A DNA stretch of 64,000 bases, from positions 124,001 to 188,000 of the forward strand of contig NZ_SMAF01000001.1 of assembly GCF_004343305.1 (NCBI RefSeq), given 5' to 3'. The notes beneath the pieces are model-generated. The model did not search any database. It was not told where the DNA came from and saw only the letters and a program-made list of their open reading frames with translations. A program made the position numbers and the translations under genes. This DNA comes from Pseudofulvimonas gallinarii (GTDB lineage: Bacteria; Pseudomonadota; Gammaproteobacteria; Xanthomonadales; UBA2363). Below are positions 44,888 to 54,957 of this stretch, piece after piece. Each line of letters begins with the position of its first letter. Position 1 is the stretch's first letter.

Positions 44888-45871
44888 TCAACCTCCGAAT
44901 CGCTCCAGGCGTTCGACAATGGCTTCGATGGACGGCGGTGGCAGCGACGCCGAGACCGGCACCGCGAACCAGCCCGCTTGGGCGAAGGAACGGCATTTGA
45001 CGGCATCCTTTTCCGTCATCAGTACCGCGCGGCCGTCGGCGAAGCCGAAATCGTCCGGCGTGAATGCATGGTGGTCGGGGAACGGATGCCCGATCACCTC
45101 GATCCCGGCGTCGCGCAAGGTGGCGAAGAATCGCGCCGGATGTCCGATGCCCGCCACCGCATGCACGATCTGTCCTGCGAAGGCAGCGAGCGGACGAGAT
45201 CCGCTGCCGTCCAGCGCCACCGCCTGGTCCGCGCGCAGGACGAAGCCGGCTTCATCGGCCGCCGTCGAACCGTTCACCAGCACGACGTCGACATCCGACA
45301 GCCGCGCCACCGGTTCTCGCAGCGGCCCGGCGGGCAGCAGCAGGCCGTTGCCGAACCGTCTCTGTGCGTCGACCACGGCGACCTCGACATCGCGATGCAG
45401 GCGGTAATGCTGCAGGCCGTCATCACTGACCAGCACATCGATTTCCGGATGCGCCGCGAGGAGCAACCGCGCAACTTCCGGGCGGTCCCTGCCGATCGCC
45501 ACCGGCGCCCGGCTGCGCAGCGCGATCAGCACCGGCTCGTCACCGAAGCGCGCCGGTGTCGCCTCGCCGGTCAACAGGAGCGGGCCGCGCTCGCTTCCGC
45601 CATGGCCGCGGCTGATCACGCCAGGCCTGCGGCCCATGGCGCGCAGCGCTTCCACCAGAGCGATCACCACCGGCGTCTTGCCAGTGCCACCGACACTGAT
45701 GTTGCCGACCACGATGACCGGCACCGGCAACCGCACGGCCCGCCGCACCCCTGACACGCGTCGCCGGCGGGCTAGCCAGCCGAACAGGCGCGCCAGCGAC
45801 CGCAACCAGGCCGGCACCGGTGCGCCGCCATACCAGCGCGCCTCCAGCCAGGCCTGTATACGTGCGCGCAT
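44888..45871 (-). CDS. lpxK: tetraacyldisaccharide 4'-kinase
   Basis: A 327-residue membrane-bound kinase that phosphorylates the 4' position of the lipid A precursor. The P-loop is VVGNISVGGTGKTP, with the later SDDGLQHYRL typical of LpxK. The N-terminus is amphipathic with WLRSLARLFGWLAR. The ATG at 45871 starts MRARIQAWLEARWYGG; the longer frame lies inside msbA. It begins 41 nt after msbA stops. Confidence 0.95.
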   Translation of the reverse strand: MRARIQAWLEARWYGGAPVPAWLRSLARLFGWLARRRRVSGVRRAVRLPVPVIVVGNISVGGTGKTPVVIALVEALRAMGRRPGVISRGHGGSERGPLLLTGEATPARFGDEPVLIALRSRAPVAIGRDRPEVARLLLAAHPEIDVLVSDDGLQHYRLHRDVEVAVVDAQRRFGNGLLLPAGPLREPVARLSDVDVVLVNGSTAADEAGFVLRADQAVALDGSGSRPLAAFAGQIVHAVAGIGHPARFFATLRDAGIEVIGHPFPDHHAFTPDDFGFADGRAVLMTEKDAVKCRSFAQAGWFAVPVSASLPPPSIEAIVERLERFGG

Positions 45872-45911
45872 GACTACGTTTCCCGGAACGGCGATCGCAT
45901 CTTGCCGCGAC

Positions 45912-47684
45912 TCAGCCGCCATCGGCGAACTGCATGCGGTGCAGCGACGCGTAGACGCCACCTGACGCGAGCAGTTCGCGATGGGTACCACGCTCGACGA
46001 TGCGCCCGTCGTCCATGACCAGCACCGTATCGGCATGTTCGATGGTGCTGAGACGGTGCGCGATGACGAAGGTGGTCCGATCGCGCATGACATGTGCCAG
46101 CGCGTCCTGGATCAGGCGTTCGGATTCGGTATCGAGCGCACTGGTCGCTTCGTCGAGGATAAGGATGGGCGCATCCTTGAGGATCGCCCGCGCGATGGCC
46201 AGTCTCTGCCGCTGGCCGCCGGACAGCGATGCCCCGCCTTCGCCTATCCGGGTCTGGAAACCCTGCGGCAGCGCCCCGATGAATTCCAGCGCATTCGCGG
46301 CGCGGGCCGCGGCACGGATCTGTTCGTCGTCGCGGTCGGCAAGCCCGCCAAAGGCGATGTTGGCGGCGACCGTGTCGTCGAACAGCACGATCTGCTGCGA
46401 CACCCAGGCGATCTGGCGACGCAGGTCGGTGAGCGAATAGTCCGACAGCGGACGGCCATCGAGCAGGACGGTGCCGGTGCCGGGCTCGAGCAGGCGTGGC
46501 AGCAGCCGGACCAGCGAACTCTTGCCGCTCCCCGACCGACCGACGATCGCCGTCACGGTGCCGGGCTCGGCGACGAGATCGATGTCGAGCAGCGCGTCGC
46601 GGGCAGCACCGGCATAGCGCAGGCCGACGCCACGGAATTCGACGCGGCCGGTCGCGCGCGCGATGGCGATGCCGCCCTGGTCGGCTTCCACCGGCACATC
46701 GAGGATCTCGAACAGGCTTTCAGCTGCGACCAGGCCCTTCTGCATCGTATCCTGCACGGTGGTCAGGCGTTTCAGCGAAGGCAGCATCGCCGACATGGCC
46801 AGCATCATGGAAATGAAGGTGCCCGCCGTCACCGTGCCCTGCATGGCACCGCGACCGGCGATCCAGATCAGGATCGCCAGGGCGATCGCGGCGGTCAGCT
46901 GCACCAGCGCCGTGCTCAGCGATTTGGCCGCGCTGCCCTTCAGGTGCAGGCGACGCCGCTGCGCCGACAGTACGCGGTAGCGTTCCTCCGCCGCCGCTTC
47001 GCCGCCGAAGACCTTGACCGCATCCAGCCCGGCCAGCGTCTCGCCGGCGACGCGCGTGGAATCGCTGACGGTGCCGAGCATGCGCCGGCTGATGCTGCGG
47101 AAGCGCTTGCCCGCCGCCCAGACCACCAGGGCGATCAGCGGGACCATGAAGACCAGTGTGAGCGTCAGGCTGACGCTGTTGTAGAGCATCACGCAGAACA
47201 GCGCGAGCACCGTCAAGGTGTCCGTGACGATCACCTTCAGCGATTCGGCGCAGGCGTCGGCGACCTGCTCGGCATTGAAGTTGAGGCGCGCGACCAGTCG
47301 CGCGGTGTTCTCGTCGGCGTAATAGCCGGTTGGCAGGCGGAGCAGGTGCGCGAAGGTCTGGCCGCGCAGCGTCTCGACCACCCGTCGGCCGACATAGGCC
47401 ATGCCGTAGCTGGACAGGAATACGCCGATGCCGCGAACCAGGAACAGCGCGACCACGACCATCGGCATCCAGGCCAAGACGCCGGGATCACGATCGACGA
47501 AGGTGCCGTCGATCAGCGGCCGCATCAGCCAGGTGAAGGCGCCAGCCGCCACCGCTTCGACCAGCATGCCGGTGACCGCCGCCAGCTGCACCGGCCAGAA
47601 CGGCCGCGTGTAGGCGAACAGGCGGCCGTATCCGTGGGCCGAACCGCCGTGACCCGCGGCCGGCGTTGCGCGAGCGGCGGTCAA
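45912..47684 (-). CDS. msbA: lipid A export ATP-binding/permease protein MsbA
   Basis: A 590-residue ABC half-transporter that flips lipid A-core across the inner membrane. Six membrane spans occupy about residues 25-310, followed by Walker A VGRSGSGKSSL, the signature LSGGQRQRLAIARAIL, Walker B ILILDEATSALD and an H-loop IAHRLSTI. It is followed by lpxK as in E. coli. Its start overlaps exbD by four bases, so expression is coupled to the proton-channel pair. Confidence 0.95.
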   Translation of the reverse strand: MTAARATPAAGHGGSAHGYGRLFAYTRPFWPVQLAAVTGMLVEAVAAGAFTWLMRPLIDGTFVDRDPGVLAWMPMVVVALFLVRGIGVFLSSYGMAYVGRRVVETLRGQTFAHLLRLPTGYYADENTARLVARLNFNAEQVADACAESLKVIVTDTLTVLALFCVMLYNSVSLTLTLVFMVPLIALVVWAAGKRFRSISRRMLGTVSDSTRVAGETLAGLDAVKVFGGEAAAEERYRVLSAQRRRLHLKGSAAKSLSTALVQLTAAIALAILIWIAGRGAMQGTVTAGTFISMMLAMSAMLPSLKRLTTVQDTMQKGLVAAESLFEILDVPVEADQGGIAIARATGRVEFRGVGLRYAGAARDALLDIDLVAEPGTVTAIVGRSGSGKSSLVRLLPRLLEPGTGTVLLDGRPLSDYSLTDLRRQIAWVSQQIVLFDDTVAANIAFGGLADRDDEQIRAAARAANALEFIGALPQGFQTRIGEGGASLSGGQRQRLAIARAILKDAPILILDEATSALDTESERLIQDALAHVMRDRTTFVIAHRLSTIEHADTVLVMDDGRIVERGTHRELLASGGVYASLHRMQFADGG

Positions 47685-48112
47685 CCGCCCTCCCCGCTCC
47701 GCACGGTGGCCAGCGAGATGCGGCTGAAGCCGAGCTGGCCGAGGACGTCCATGGCGGTGATCACGGCCTGGTGCGGCGTCTGCGCATCGGCGCGGACAGT
47801 CACCGGCTGCTCGCGCGAGGCGTCCGCCGCGTAGGCCTGCACCGCTTCGCGAAGCGAAGCCGGATCCGACTGCAGGACCTCGAGCTGGTTGAGGTAGAAG
47901 CGACCGTTGGCGTCGATCAGGATTTCCAGCGAATCGCTGTTCATCGTGGTGGCGTCGGCGCTGGCTTCCGGCAGGTCGATCCTGACCAGCGCCTGCTGCT
48001 GGAACGTGGTGGTGACGACGAAGAAGATCAGCAGGCAGAGGATGACGTCGATCAACGGGATCAGGTTGAACTCGATGTCGTCATGGGCATCCTGCTGGCC
48101 GCCGAAATTCAT
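47681..48112 (-). CDS. exbD: ExbD/TolR family biopolymer transporter
   Basis: A 143-residue protein with one N-terminal membrane span (IPLIDVILCLLIFFVVTTTF) that contains the conserved aspartate used in proton flow, and a periplasmic domain. It pairs with the upstream ExbB homologue to energise outer-membrane processes. There is no pal, tolB or tonB nearby. Overlaps with both neighbours by four bases. Confidence 0.9.
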   Translation of the reverse strand: MNFGGQQDAHDDIEFNLIPLIDVILCLLIFFVVTTTFQQQALVRIDLPEASADATTMNSDSLEILIDANGRFYLNQLEVLQSDPASLREAVQAYAADASREQPVTVRADAQTPHQAVITAMDVLGQLGFSRISLATVRSGEGG

Positions 48113-48795
48113 CGCGTCGTCCTCGCCGGTGCGGGCGTGACGGGCGCCGCGGCGCGGACAGCGGGTGCCGCCGCCGTGGCGGCGCGATCGGCAGCCGGCG
48201 TCTCCAGCGCATCGACGACCTGGCTGGCGTCGCGCGCCATCTCCAGGGCGAACGCCTGCACCAGGCCGCGGAAATAGCGGTGGAAGATGTAGGCGGGGAT
48301 GGCGACGACCAGGCCGAACGCGGTCGCCATCAGCGCTTCGCCGATGCCGCCGGCAAGCCGGGTCGCGTCGCCGGTGCCGACATCGGTGATCACCAGGAAC
48401 ATGCGGATCATGCCGATGACCGTGCCGAGCAGCCCCATCATCGGGCCGATGATGGCGATGGTGCCCAGCGTGTTCAGCCAGCGCGACAGCCCATGCACCA
48501 CTTCACGGCCGGTGTTCTCCACGCGTGCAACCAGCTTTTCGTGCGGGCGATGGCGCTCGGCCAGTGCCGTGGCCAGCACCTTGCCCAGCGGCGAGTGCTG
48601 GCGGAGTGCGTCGATGTGGCTGGATTCGATCCGGCGGCCGCGAACCAGCGTCAGCACTTCGGCCGTGAGGTTGGGCGGCAGCACCGTCTTGCGGCGCAGG
48701 GTCCAGAAGCGTTCAAGGATGATCCCGACCGCCAGGGCCGACAGGGCCAGCAGCGGCCACATGACCACGCCGCCAACTCGAAACAGTTCCAACAC
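48109..48795 (-). CDS. exbB: MotA/TolQ/ExbB proton channel family protein
   Basis: A 228-residue inner-membrane protein with three hydrophobic segments (WPLLALSALAVGIILERF; IAIIGPMMGLLGTVIGMI; GIGEALMATAFGLVVAIPAY). The last two hold the Gly/Ala-rich channel core typical of the family. I chose the GTG at 48795 (MLELFRVGGVVMW), with AGGGG about 9 nt upstream, because the longer frame is hydrophilic and lies in comEC. It heads the exbB-exbD-msbA-lpxK run. TolQ is the alternative, but the tol partner genes are missing. Confidence 0.9.
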   Translation of the reverse strand: MLELFRVGGVVMWPLLALSALAVGIILERFWTLRRKTVLPPNLTAEVLTLVRGRRIESSHIDALRQHSPLGKVLATALAERHRPHEKLVARVENTGREVVHGLSRWLNTLGTIAIIGPMMGLLGTVIGMIRMFLVITDVGTGDATRLAGGIGEALMATAFGLVVAIPAYIFHRYFRGLVQAFALEMARDASQVVDALETPAADRAATAAAPAVRAAAPVTPAPARTTR

Positions 48796-48865
48796 GTTGC
48801 AGCACCCCTGTTGAGCGAAGCGCGAATCATAGCAGCGGGCCGCGGCAGCGCCGCGACGAACCCGG

Positions 48866-51277
48866 TCACGGTTCGTGCCAGAGCTGGCGACGGGAGCGCG
48901 AGGCGGTCCACGTCGGGTTTTCGCCGCCGAGGTGGACATGGACGGCACCGGTCCGCCATGTGGTCGCGACTTCGACACCACGCCAGTCCAGGCGCCGGAG
49001 CACATCGATGTGCGGATGCCCGAACCGGTTCCGGTAGCCGGCGCTGGCAATCGCCAGGGATGCCCCGACGGCGTCCAGGAAGGCGGTGGAGGACGAAGTC
49101 GTCGAGCCATGGTGGCCGAGGACCAGCACCCGGCTCGACAGCGCAGGACGATGCAGTGCCAGCATGCGCAGTTCGGCCAGTTCGCCGGCATCGCCGGTCA
49201 GCAGCGCCGCCTCGCCATTCGCGGCCCGAACCGAGAGCACGCAGGAGATTTCGTTGCCGCGGGCCGGGTAGCGCGGTGGCGGATGCAGCAACTCGAACGC
49301 GACGCCGTCCCAGTGCCAGCGGTGCCCGGCCAGGCATGACTCGGCCTCCGGCGCAGTGGCCTGTACGCCCTGCGGCAGGCGCTCGCCGGCAAGAAGTCGA
49401 AGTACCGGCACTTCGCGCAGCACGCTTTCGGCACCGCCGGCATGGTCGCTGTCGGCATGGCTGACCACCAGCGCATCGAGGCGCCCGACCGCCAGCGCGC
49501 GCAATGCCGGCACGATCACCGCTTCACCAGCGTCGTAGCCGTTCGGATAGCGGGCACCGGTGTCGAACAGCAATGCGTGGTGGCGGGTGCGGACCAGGAC
49601 AGCCGTTCCCTGTCCGACGTCGAGGACATCGAGCTGGAACTGCCCGAACGACGGCCTCAAGGGTGTGGCGAGGAACAGCGGCAGCAACAGGGGCACCGCC
49701 AGCCAGCGCAGGCGACGCTGGACCGGCAGCAGGACCACCACGGCGGCCACGGTGGCCGAAGCCAGGCCAAGGGCCGACGGCTCGGCCAGCCAGGATGCCG
49801 CCAATGGCCACGCCGCCACCGCATCCAGTGCCGACATCAGGGGTGCAAGCAGCCGCGCCGCCAGATCGATCAGCACATGCCCGGCCGGTGCCCACACCGC
49901 AAGCAGACCGACACCGAGAAGCAGGACCGGCACAACCAGCAGCGTCACCCACGGAATCGCAATCAGGTTGACCAGCGGCGAGATCCAGCTCGCCTGCGCA
50001 AAGAAGCCGATTCCGACGGGAAGCAGGCCGATACTCACCGCCCATTGCGCCTGTGTCGCCGACCGCCACCACGCCTGGCGGGCACGTCCCTGCCCCGCCA
50101 GCAGCAGCCAGGCGACGCCCAGGAACGAGAGCCAGAACCCGATGCTGAGAACCGCGAGCGGATCCAGCAACAGCACCGCCGCCATCGCCAGACACCAGCC
50201 CTGCCACAGGCTGCCGCGCCGGCGCGCCAGCAGGATCATCGCCGCGACGGCGATCATCAGCGCACTGCGTCGCGTCGGCACCTCGAACCCCGCCAGCCAG
50301 GCATAGCCAGTGGCCGCGACGACCGCCGGCGGCAGCGCCCAGACCCGTCGAGGCGCCCAGCGCAGCAGCGCCGGGAAACACCAGGCCAGTCCGGCCATGA
50401 GCATCGCCACGAATACCCCGACCATGCCGACATGCAGGCCGGAGATCGAAAACAGATGCGTGGTACCGGTCATGCGCAGGCTCGCCCAGTCAGCTGCCTC
50501 GAAACCGCGCCGGTCGCCCACAGCCAATCCGCGCAGCAGCGCCGCCATGCGCGGCTGCGCCGGAAAAATGCCATCCACATGCGATGCGATGTGCTCGCGC
50601 AGGCGATTGATGCCGGCGGTATCGTCCAGCCGTACCTGCGGACTGCCGGTCCGGACGTAGCCGTAGGCGCCCAGCCCCGTCTCCAGCGCCTTGCGTTCGC
50701 TGTCGAATCCGCCCGGATTGGACAGGCCGCGTGGCCGTCGCAACCGGACGTGCAGTCGCCACTGCTGGTCGGCGCGCATATCCGGCAGTTCCTCCATTGC
50801 GCCGGGGACGGGCTCGCGCACCTCGCCGAAACCGTGCCGCGCGTACCACGCCATTCGCCAGCAGCCGGAAACCGCGACCGCCTCGCCGGTATCCGCCCGC
50901 CAGGCCTGGCGCGGACAGAAACGGAAGCGTACGGCGTCGCTGTCGCGCCGCGGCAGGTCAGCGACGAGCCCCTCGACGCGCAGATCGACGCCTTCCAGCG
51001 CCGGATCCAAGCGCGATGCCATCCCGGAAGCCGCCACCCAGAATGCCCAGCAGGCGCCGAACAGGCCGGCAAGCAATGGCCGGCGCCACGGTCGTGGAAG
51101 GACCCCGGCAACGGCTGCCACGACCGCGACCGGCACCAGCCATTCCATGACGCCCTCCGGCGTGCGTGGCCACAGCCACAGCTGCGCCACGCCCAGCGAA
51201 AATGCCAGCAGGACTGTCGTATCCAGCCCGCGCTGCGCGTTCGGGCCGCGGCTGGTCGTTGGTGGCAAAGACCCCAT
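48866..51277 (-). CDS. comEC: DNA internalization competence protein ComEC/Rec2
   Basis: An 803-residue polytopic membrane protein forming the inner-membrane channel for DNA uptake. About ten membrane spans include the competence-domain motif HLFSISGLHVGMVGVF. An N-terminal OB-like DUF4131 region precedes them. A C-terminal metallo-beta-lactamase domain keeps the metal motif VSHADSDHAGG and VLVLGHHGSTTS, so it may cleave one DNA strand. The start is set at MGSLPPTTSRG (51277), though no strong ribosome site is visible there and a start 37 codons earlier is possible. Confidence 0.93.
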   Translation of the reverse strand: MGSLPPTTSRGPNAQRGLDTTVLLAFSLGVAQLWLWPRTPEGVMEWLVPVAVVAAVAGVLPRPWRRPLLAGLFGACWAFWVAASGMASRLDPALEGVDLRVEGLVADLPRRDSDAVRFRFCPRQAWRADTGEAVAVSGCWRMAWYARHGFGEVREPVPGAMEELPDMRADQQWRLHVRLRRPRGLSNPGGFDSERKALETGLGAYGYVRTGSPQVRLDDTAGINRLREHIASHVDGIFPAQPRMAALLRGLAVGDRRGFEAADWASLRMTGTTHLFSISGLHVGMVGVFVAMLMAGLAWCFPALLRWAPRRVWALPPAVVAATGYAWLAGFEVPTRRSALMIAVAAMILLARRRGSLWQGWCLAMAAVLLLDPLAVLSIGFWLSFLGVAWLLLAGQGRARQAWWRSATQAQWAVSIGLLPVGIGFFAQASWISPLVNLIAIPWVTLLVVPVLLLGVGLLAVWAPAGHVLIDLAARLLAPLMSALDAVAAWPLAASWLAEPSALGLASATVAAVVVLLPVQRRLRWLAVPLLLPLFLATPLRPSFGQFQLDVLDVGQGTAVLVRTRHHALLFDTGARYPNGYDAGEAVIVPALRALAVGRLDALVVSHADSDHAGGAESVLREVPVLRLLAGERLPQGVQATAPEAESCLAGHRWHWDGVAFELLHPPPRYPARGNEISCVLSVRAANGEAALLTGDAGELAELRMLALHRPALSSRVLVLGHHGSTTSSSTAFLDAVGASLAIASAGYRNRFGHPHIDVLRRLDWRGVEVATTWRTGAVHVHLGGENPTWTASRSRRQLWHEP

Positions 51278-51437
51278 GGCCGCAGCATGCAGCCCGGATC
51301 GGCAACGGGCTGCAGCAGGAAGCGGGTATTCCGGCGCGAAAATTCCGATTCGTCCAGATTCCGGCGAGTCGGACGCCCCGTCGGGCAACGGCGCACTGTT
51401 ACAGTTCCGGCCTTGCCGATTTTACCGTGGTGCAGCC

Positions 51438-52364
51438 ATGACCCAGGAACGATTCCATCCCATCGGTACACCCGGCCAACACTGGGGCGATGCCGAGAAG
51501 GCGCAATGGCTGGCAGCCCAGTCGATCAAGCGGCGCTATGCCGACGAGGTCGAAAGCCGCATCGACGCGCTTCGTGGACGCTTCGAGGTGATCGAATACG
51601 GGCGGCTCGACTATGCGCCGGACCACTACCCCCTGTATGCGCTGAGATCACGCGACTGGAGTGACGCGCTGCCCGTCGCGCTGGTGACCGGTGGCGTGCA
51701 CGGCTACGAAACCAGCGGCGTGCAGGGCGCACTGGATTTCGCCGCCGGGGCGGCGCAGGACTACGCCGGTCGGGTCAACCTGCTGATCGCGCCCTGCGTC
51801 AGTCCGTGGGCCTACGAGCGGATCCATCGCTGGAACCGGGACGCGATCGATCCCAACCGCTCATTCCGCACCGACAGTCCGTCGGGTGAAGCGGCGGCGT
51901 TGATGCGCCTGGTCGAACCCCTCCTGGGGCGCATCGCCCTGCACATCGACCTGCATGAAACGACGGACACCGACGAGACGGAGTTCCGCCCCGCCCTGGC
52001 GGCCCGGGATGGCAAGCCGTTCGAGCCCGGCGAGATCCCCGACGGCTTCTATCTGGTGGACGACACCGAGAACCCGCAGCCTGGATTCCAGCAGGCCGTG
52101 ATCGAAGCGGTGGCGGAGGTCACACATATCGCGCCAGCGGATGCCCATGGCGAAATCATCGGATCACCGGTGGTTGCCCCGGGCATCATCCGCTATCCGC
52201 TCAAGGCGCTCGGCCTGTGCGCCGGCATGACCGGCGCGCGCTATACCACCACCACCGAGGTGTATCCGGACAGCCCACGGGCGACGCCGGCGCAGTGCAA
52301 TGCCGCGCAGGTCGCCGCGGTCAGGGCGGCACTGGATTACCTGCTGGCGCATCCGGTGGCGTGA
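51438..52364 (+). CDS. M14-family zinc metallocarboxypeptidase-like protein
   Basis: A 308-residue peptidase of the M14 group. The zinc ligands are likely His and Glu in VTGGVHGYETSG and His in ALHIDLHETTD, and a catalytic Glu occurs in TTTTEVYPDS. There is no signal peptide, so it should be cytoplasmic, unlike most digestive carboxypeptidases. Related bacterial enzymes cleave murein tripeptides or small peptides; the substrate here is unknown. The true ATG is at 51438; the longer frame reads through the comEC 5' end. Confidence 0.85.
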   Translation: MTQERFHPIGTPGQHWGDAEKAQWLAAQSIKRRYADEVESRIDALRGRFEVIEYGRLDYAPDHYPLYALRSRDWSDALPVALVTGGVHGYETSGVQGALDFAAGAAQDYAGRVNLLIAPCVSPWAYERIHRWNRDAIDPNRSFRTDSPSGEAAALMRLVEPLLGRIALHIDLHETTDTDETEFRPALAARDGKPFEPGEIPDGFYLVDDTENPQPGFQQAVIEAVAEVTHIAPADAHGEIIGSPVVAPGIIRYPLKALGLCAGMTGARYTTTTEVYPDSPRATPAQCNAAQVAAVRAALDYLLAHPVA

Positions 52365-52474
52365 CGGCTTCGGACGCCCGCCGCCGCGCGGGCGGTCGAC
52401 CGGGGCGCGTTCGCGCAGTCACGCTCGCACGCTGCCCCTTCGCCCCGGCAGCGGTGCGCTGGAGCCAAATGTAC

Positions 52475-53122
52475 TCACAGCAGCCAGGACGGCAGGTAAT
52501 CCTTAAGCCATTCGAAGGCCTGCATGCCGACGAAATACAGTATCCAGCCGATCACTGCGAAGTACACCAGCGTCACGATCAGCCAGAACAGGGCGAACAG
52601 CAGCATCAGCCCGTCGCGCTCGAGCAGTGCGACGCAGGCGAAGATGATCGAGAGTGCGGGAATGGTGTTGGTCAATGGCAGACCGGGGAGCGGCACCGCG
52701 ATCAGGATGCCGCCCAGCACGATCAGCCAGCCTGCGAATGCCAGCCCCCGCCGGCCCTCGACCCAGGATTCCAGCCGCGGCCGCGAGATCTTGCGGCACC
52801 AGCGCAACACCCGTCGGCAGGCACCCAGCATCAGCTCCACCTGGCGCGGCCCCAGCGTCAGCGCGGCGATGCGCTGCGGCAGCCAGGGTGACTGGCGGCC
52901 TCGGATCATCTGCCAGCCCAGGATCAGGAAGGCGGCGCCGGCTGCCGTCGAGATCGGTCCCAGCGACACCGGGATCAGGAAGGGCAGCGAGATCAGCAGG
53001 CAGATGAAACCGTAGCCGCCGTCGCCGATGGCGGCCAGCATGTCTCCCAGCATGACGCGTTCGAGACGTGCCTTTTCGACGAACTCTTCCAGGACGCCGG
53101 TCAGGCGATCAACAGCAGTCAT
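52475..53122 (-). CDS. exoD: ExoD family membrane protein
   Basis: A 215-residue inner-membrane protein with about five hydrophobic helices. It matches the ExoD family from Sinorhizobium, which affects exopolysaccharide production and nodule invasion, through GDGGYGFICLLISLPFLIPVSL and the RPWxx-like WLVWLPGLPLTN region. How ExoD acts is not known. It converges with the M14 gene over a 110-nt gap. Confidence 0.85.
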   Translation of the reverse strand: MTAVDRLTGVLEEFVEKARLERVMLGDMLAAIGDGGYGFICLLISLPFLIPVSLGPISTAAGAAFLILGWQMIRGRQSPWLPQRIAALTLGPRQVELMLGACRRVLRWCRKISRPRLESWVEGRRGLAFAGWLIVLGGILIAVPLPGLPLTNTIPALSIIFACVALLERDGLMLLFALFWLIVTLVYFAVIGWILYFVGMQAFEWLKDYLPSWLL

Positions 53123-53371
53123 GGGCAAGGCGGACAGTAAGGGCGGCGCAGTGTAACAGCCCCTTTGCAGCGGTCCGCGACGCAGGCAAGGCCAGGAGGT
53201 GGCCCTTCACCACGACACGTCCGGGCGTGGTCGACGGCGAGGCAGACACCTGAACCGGATACCTCCGCTCCGGGCCCCGGTGCCGATTCTGGGCGATAAT
53301 GGGCGGCTCGGCGGGGACGCAGAGCGTCGCGGCCGCTCCCTATTCCACTGAATCCTGGACGCACAACGACC

Positions 53372-54898
53372 ATGACCCTACTCAAGCAGCTCGGCCTGGC
53401 CGACACGAATTCCGGCACTTATCTCGGCAACGGTGAATGGTCCACCACCACCGACGCCGGCGTGATCGAGTCCATCAATCCCACCAGCAACGAGCTGATC
53501 GCCCGCGTTCACGCGACGAGCACGGCGGACTACGAGACTGTCATGGCCCGGGCCCAGGCCGCCTTTGCGCAGTGGCGCACGACGCCTGCGCCACGCCGCG
53601 GCGAAGCCATCCGCCTGTGCGCCGAGGCGCTGCGCAGGCACAAGGATGCGCTGGGTTCCCTGGTTGCCCTTGAAATGGGCAAGTCCAAGGCCGAAGGTGA
53701 CGGCGAAGTACAGGAAATGATCGACATCGGCGATTTCGCCGTCGGCCTTTCGCGCCAGCTCTACGGCCTGACCATGCATTCGGAGCGTCCCGGCCACCGC
53801 ATGTACGAGCAGTGGCATCCGCTCGGCCTGGTCGGCATCATCTCGGCCTTCAATTTCCCGGTCGCCGTGTGGGCCTGGAACAGCTTCATCGCCGCCGTCT
53901 GCGGCGACATTTCGGTGTGGAAGCCGTCGCCGCGCACACCGCTGACCGCTGTCGCCTCGATGAAGATCTGCAATGAGGCGCTGCGTGCCGGCGGCTTCCC
54001 GGACATCTTCTTCCTGATCAACGACGCCGGCACCGACCTGGCGCAGGCCTTCGTCGATGACCACCGCGTGGCGCTGGTGAGCTTCACCGGTTCGACGCGC
54101 GTCGGCCGCATCGTCGGCGAACGTGTCGCCCGCCGCATGGGCCGCTCGCTGCTGGAGCTGGGCGGCAACAACGCCATCATCGTCGATGAGAGCGCCGACC
54201 TGAAGCTGGCCATCCCGGCCATCGTCTTCGGTGCGGTCGGCACCGCCGGCCAGCGCTGCACCACGACGCGACGCCTGTTCGTGCACGAGTCGATCTACGA
54301 GGACGTGCTGGCCAAGCTGGTCGCCGCCTATCAGCAGGTCGAGAAGCGCATCGGCGATCCGACCGATCCGGCCAATCTGATGGGCCCGCTGAACAGCCGT
54401 GACGCCGTCGCCGCCTACCTGGCGGCCGTCGAGAAGGCGAAGGCGCTGGGCGGCAACGTCGAAACCGGCGGCGCCGCCATCGATCGCCCCGGCAACTTCG
54501 TGCTGCCGACCCTTATTACCGGCCTGACCAACGACGCCGAGGTCGTGCAGACGGAGACCTTCGCGCCGATCCTGTACGTGATGAAGTTCAGCCAGCTGGA
54601 CGAGGCGATCGCGCTGCAGAATGCGGTGCCGCAGGGCCTGTCGTCTTCGATCTTCACGCAGAACCTCAAGGCGGCCGAAGCCTTCCTGTCCGCGGCCGGC
54701 TCGGACTGCGGCATCGCCAACGTCAACATCGGCACCAGCGGCGCCGAGATCGGTGGTGCCTTCGGTGGCGAGAAGGAAACCGGCGGTGGCCGCGAATCCG
54801 GTTCCGATGCCTGGCGCGCCTACATGCGTCGCCAGACCAACACCATCAACTACTCCGACGCGCTGCCGCTGGCGCAGGGCATCAAGTTCGACCTGTAA
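53372..54898 (+). CDS. aldehyde dehydrogenase, ALDH7 / piperidine-6-carboxylate dehydrogenase-like
   Basis: A 508-residue NAD-dependent aldehyde dehydrogenase. The catalytic nucleophile is Cys296 in [11 protein letters not shown] and the general base is Glu262 in LELGGNN. NAD-binding blocks FTGSTRVG and AFNFPVAVW are present. The pattern best fits ALDH7 (antiquitin, AmaB), which oxidises alpha-aminoadipate semialdehyde in lysine breakdown. The C-terminus keeps the family [18 protein letters not shown] 249-bp upstream gap would hold its promoter. pyrD follows after 59 nt. Confidence 0.9.
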   Translation: MTLLKQLGLADTNSGTYLGNGEWSTTTDAGVIESINPTSNELIARVHATSTADYETVMARAQAAFAQWRTTPAPRRGEAIRLCAEALRRHKDALGSLVALEMGKSKAEGDGEVQEMIDIGDFAVGLSRQLYGLTMHSERPGHRMYEQWHPLGLVGIISAFNFPVAVWAWNSFIAAVCGDISVWKPSPRTPLTAVASMKICNEALRAGGFPDIFFLINDAGTDLAQAFVDDHRVALVSFTGSTRVGRIVGERVARRMGRSLLELGGNNAIIVDESADLKLAIPAIVFGAVGTAGQRCTTTRRLFVHESIYEDVLAKLVAAYQQVEKRIGDPTDPANLMGPLNSRDAVAAYLAAVEKAKALGGNVETGGAAIDRPGNFVLPTLITGLTNDAEVVQTETFAPILYVMKFSQLDEAIALQNAVPQGLSSSIFTQNLKAAEAFLSAAGSDCGIANVNIGTSGAEIGGAFGGEKETGGGRESGSDAWRAYMRRQTNTINYSDALPLAQGIKFDL

Positions 54899-54957
54899 GC
54901 GCGTTCCGCTGCCGGGGCCGGACACGACGTCCGGCCCTTCCTCCCGAGGCCGTTGCC

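Noticed and set aside
49442-51664. 740-residue plus-strand frame opposite comEC
   Set aside because: Antisense shadow rich in Arg and Gln; comEC on the other strand has all family motifs.
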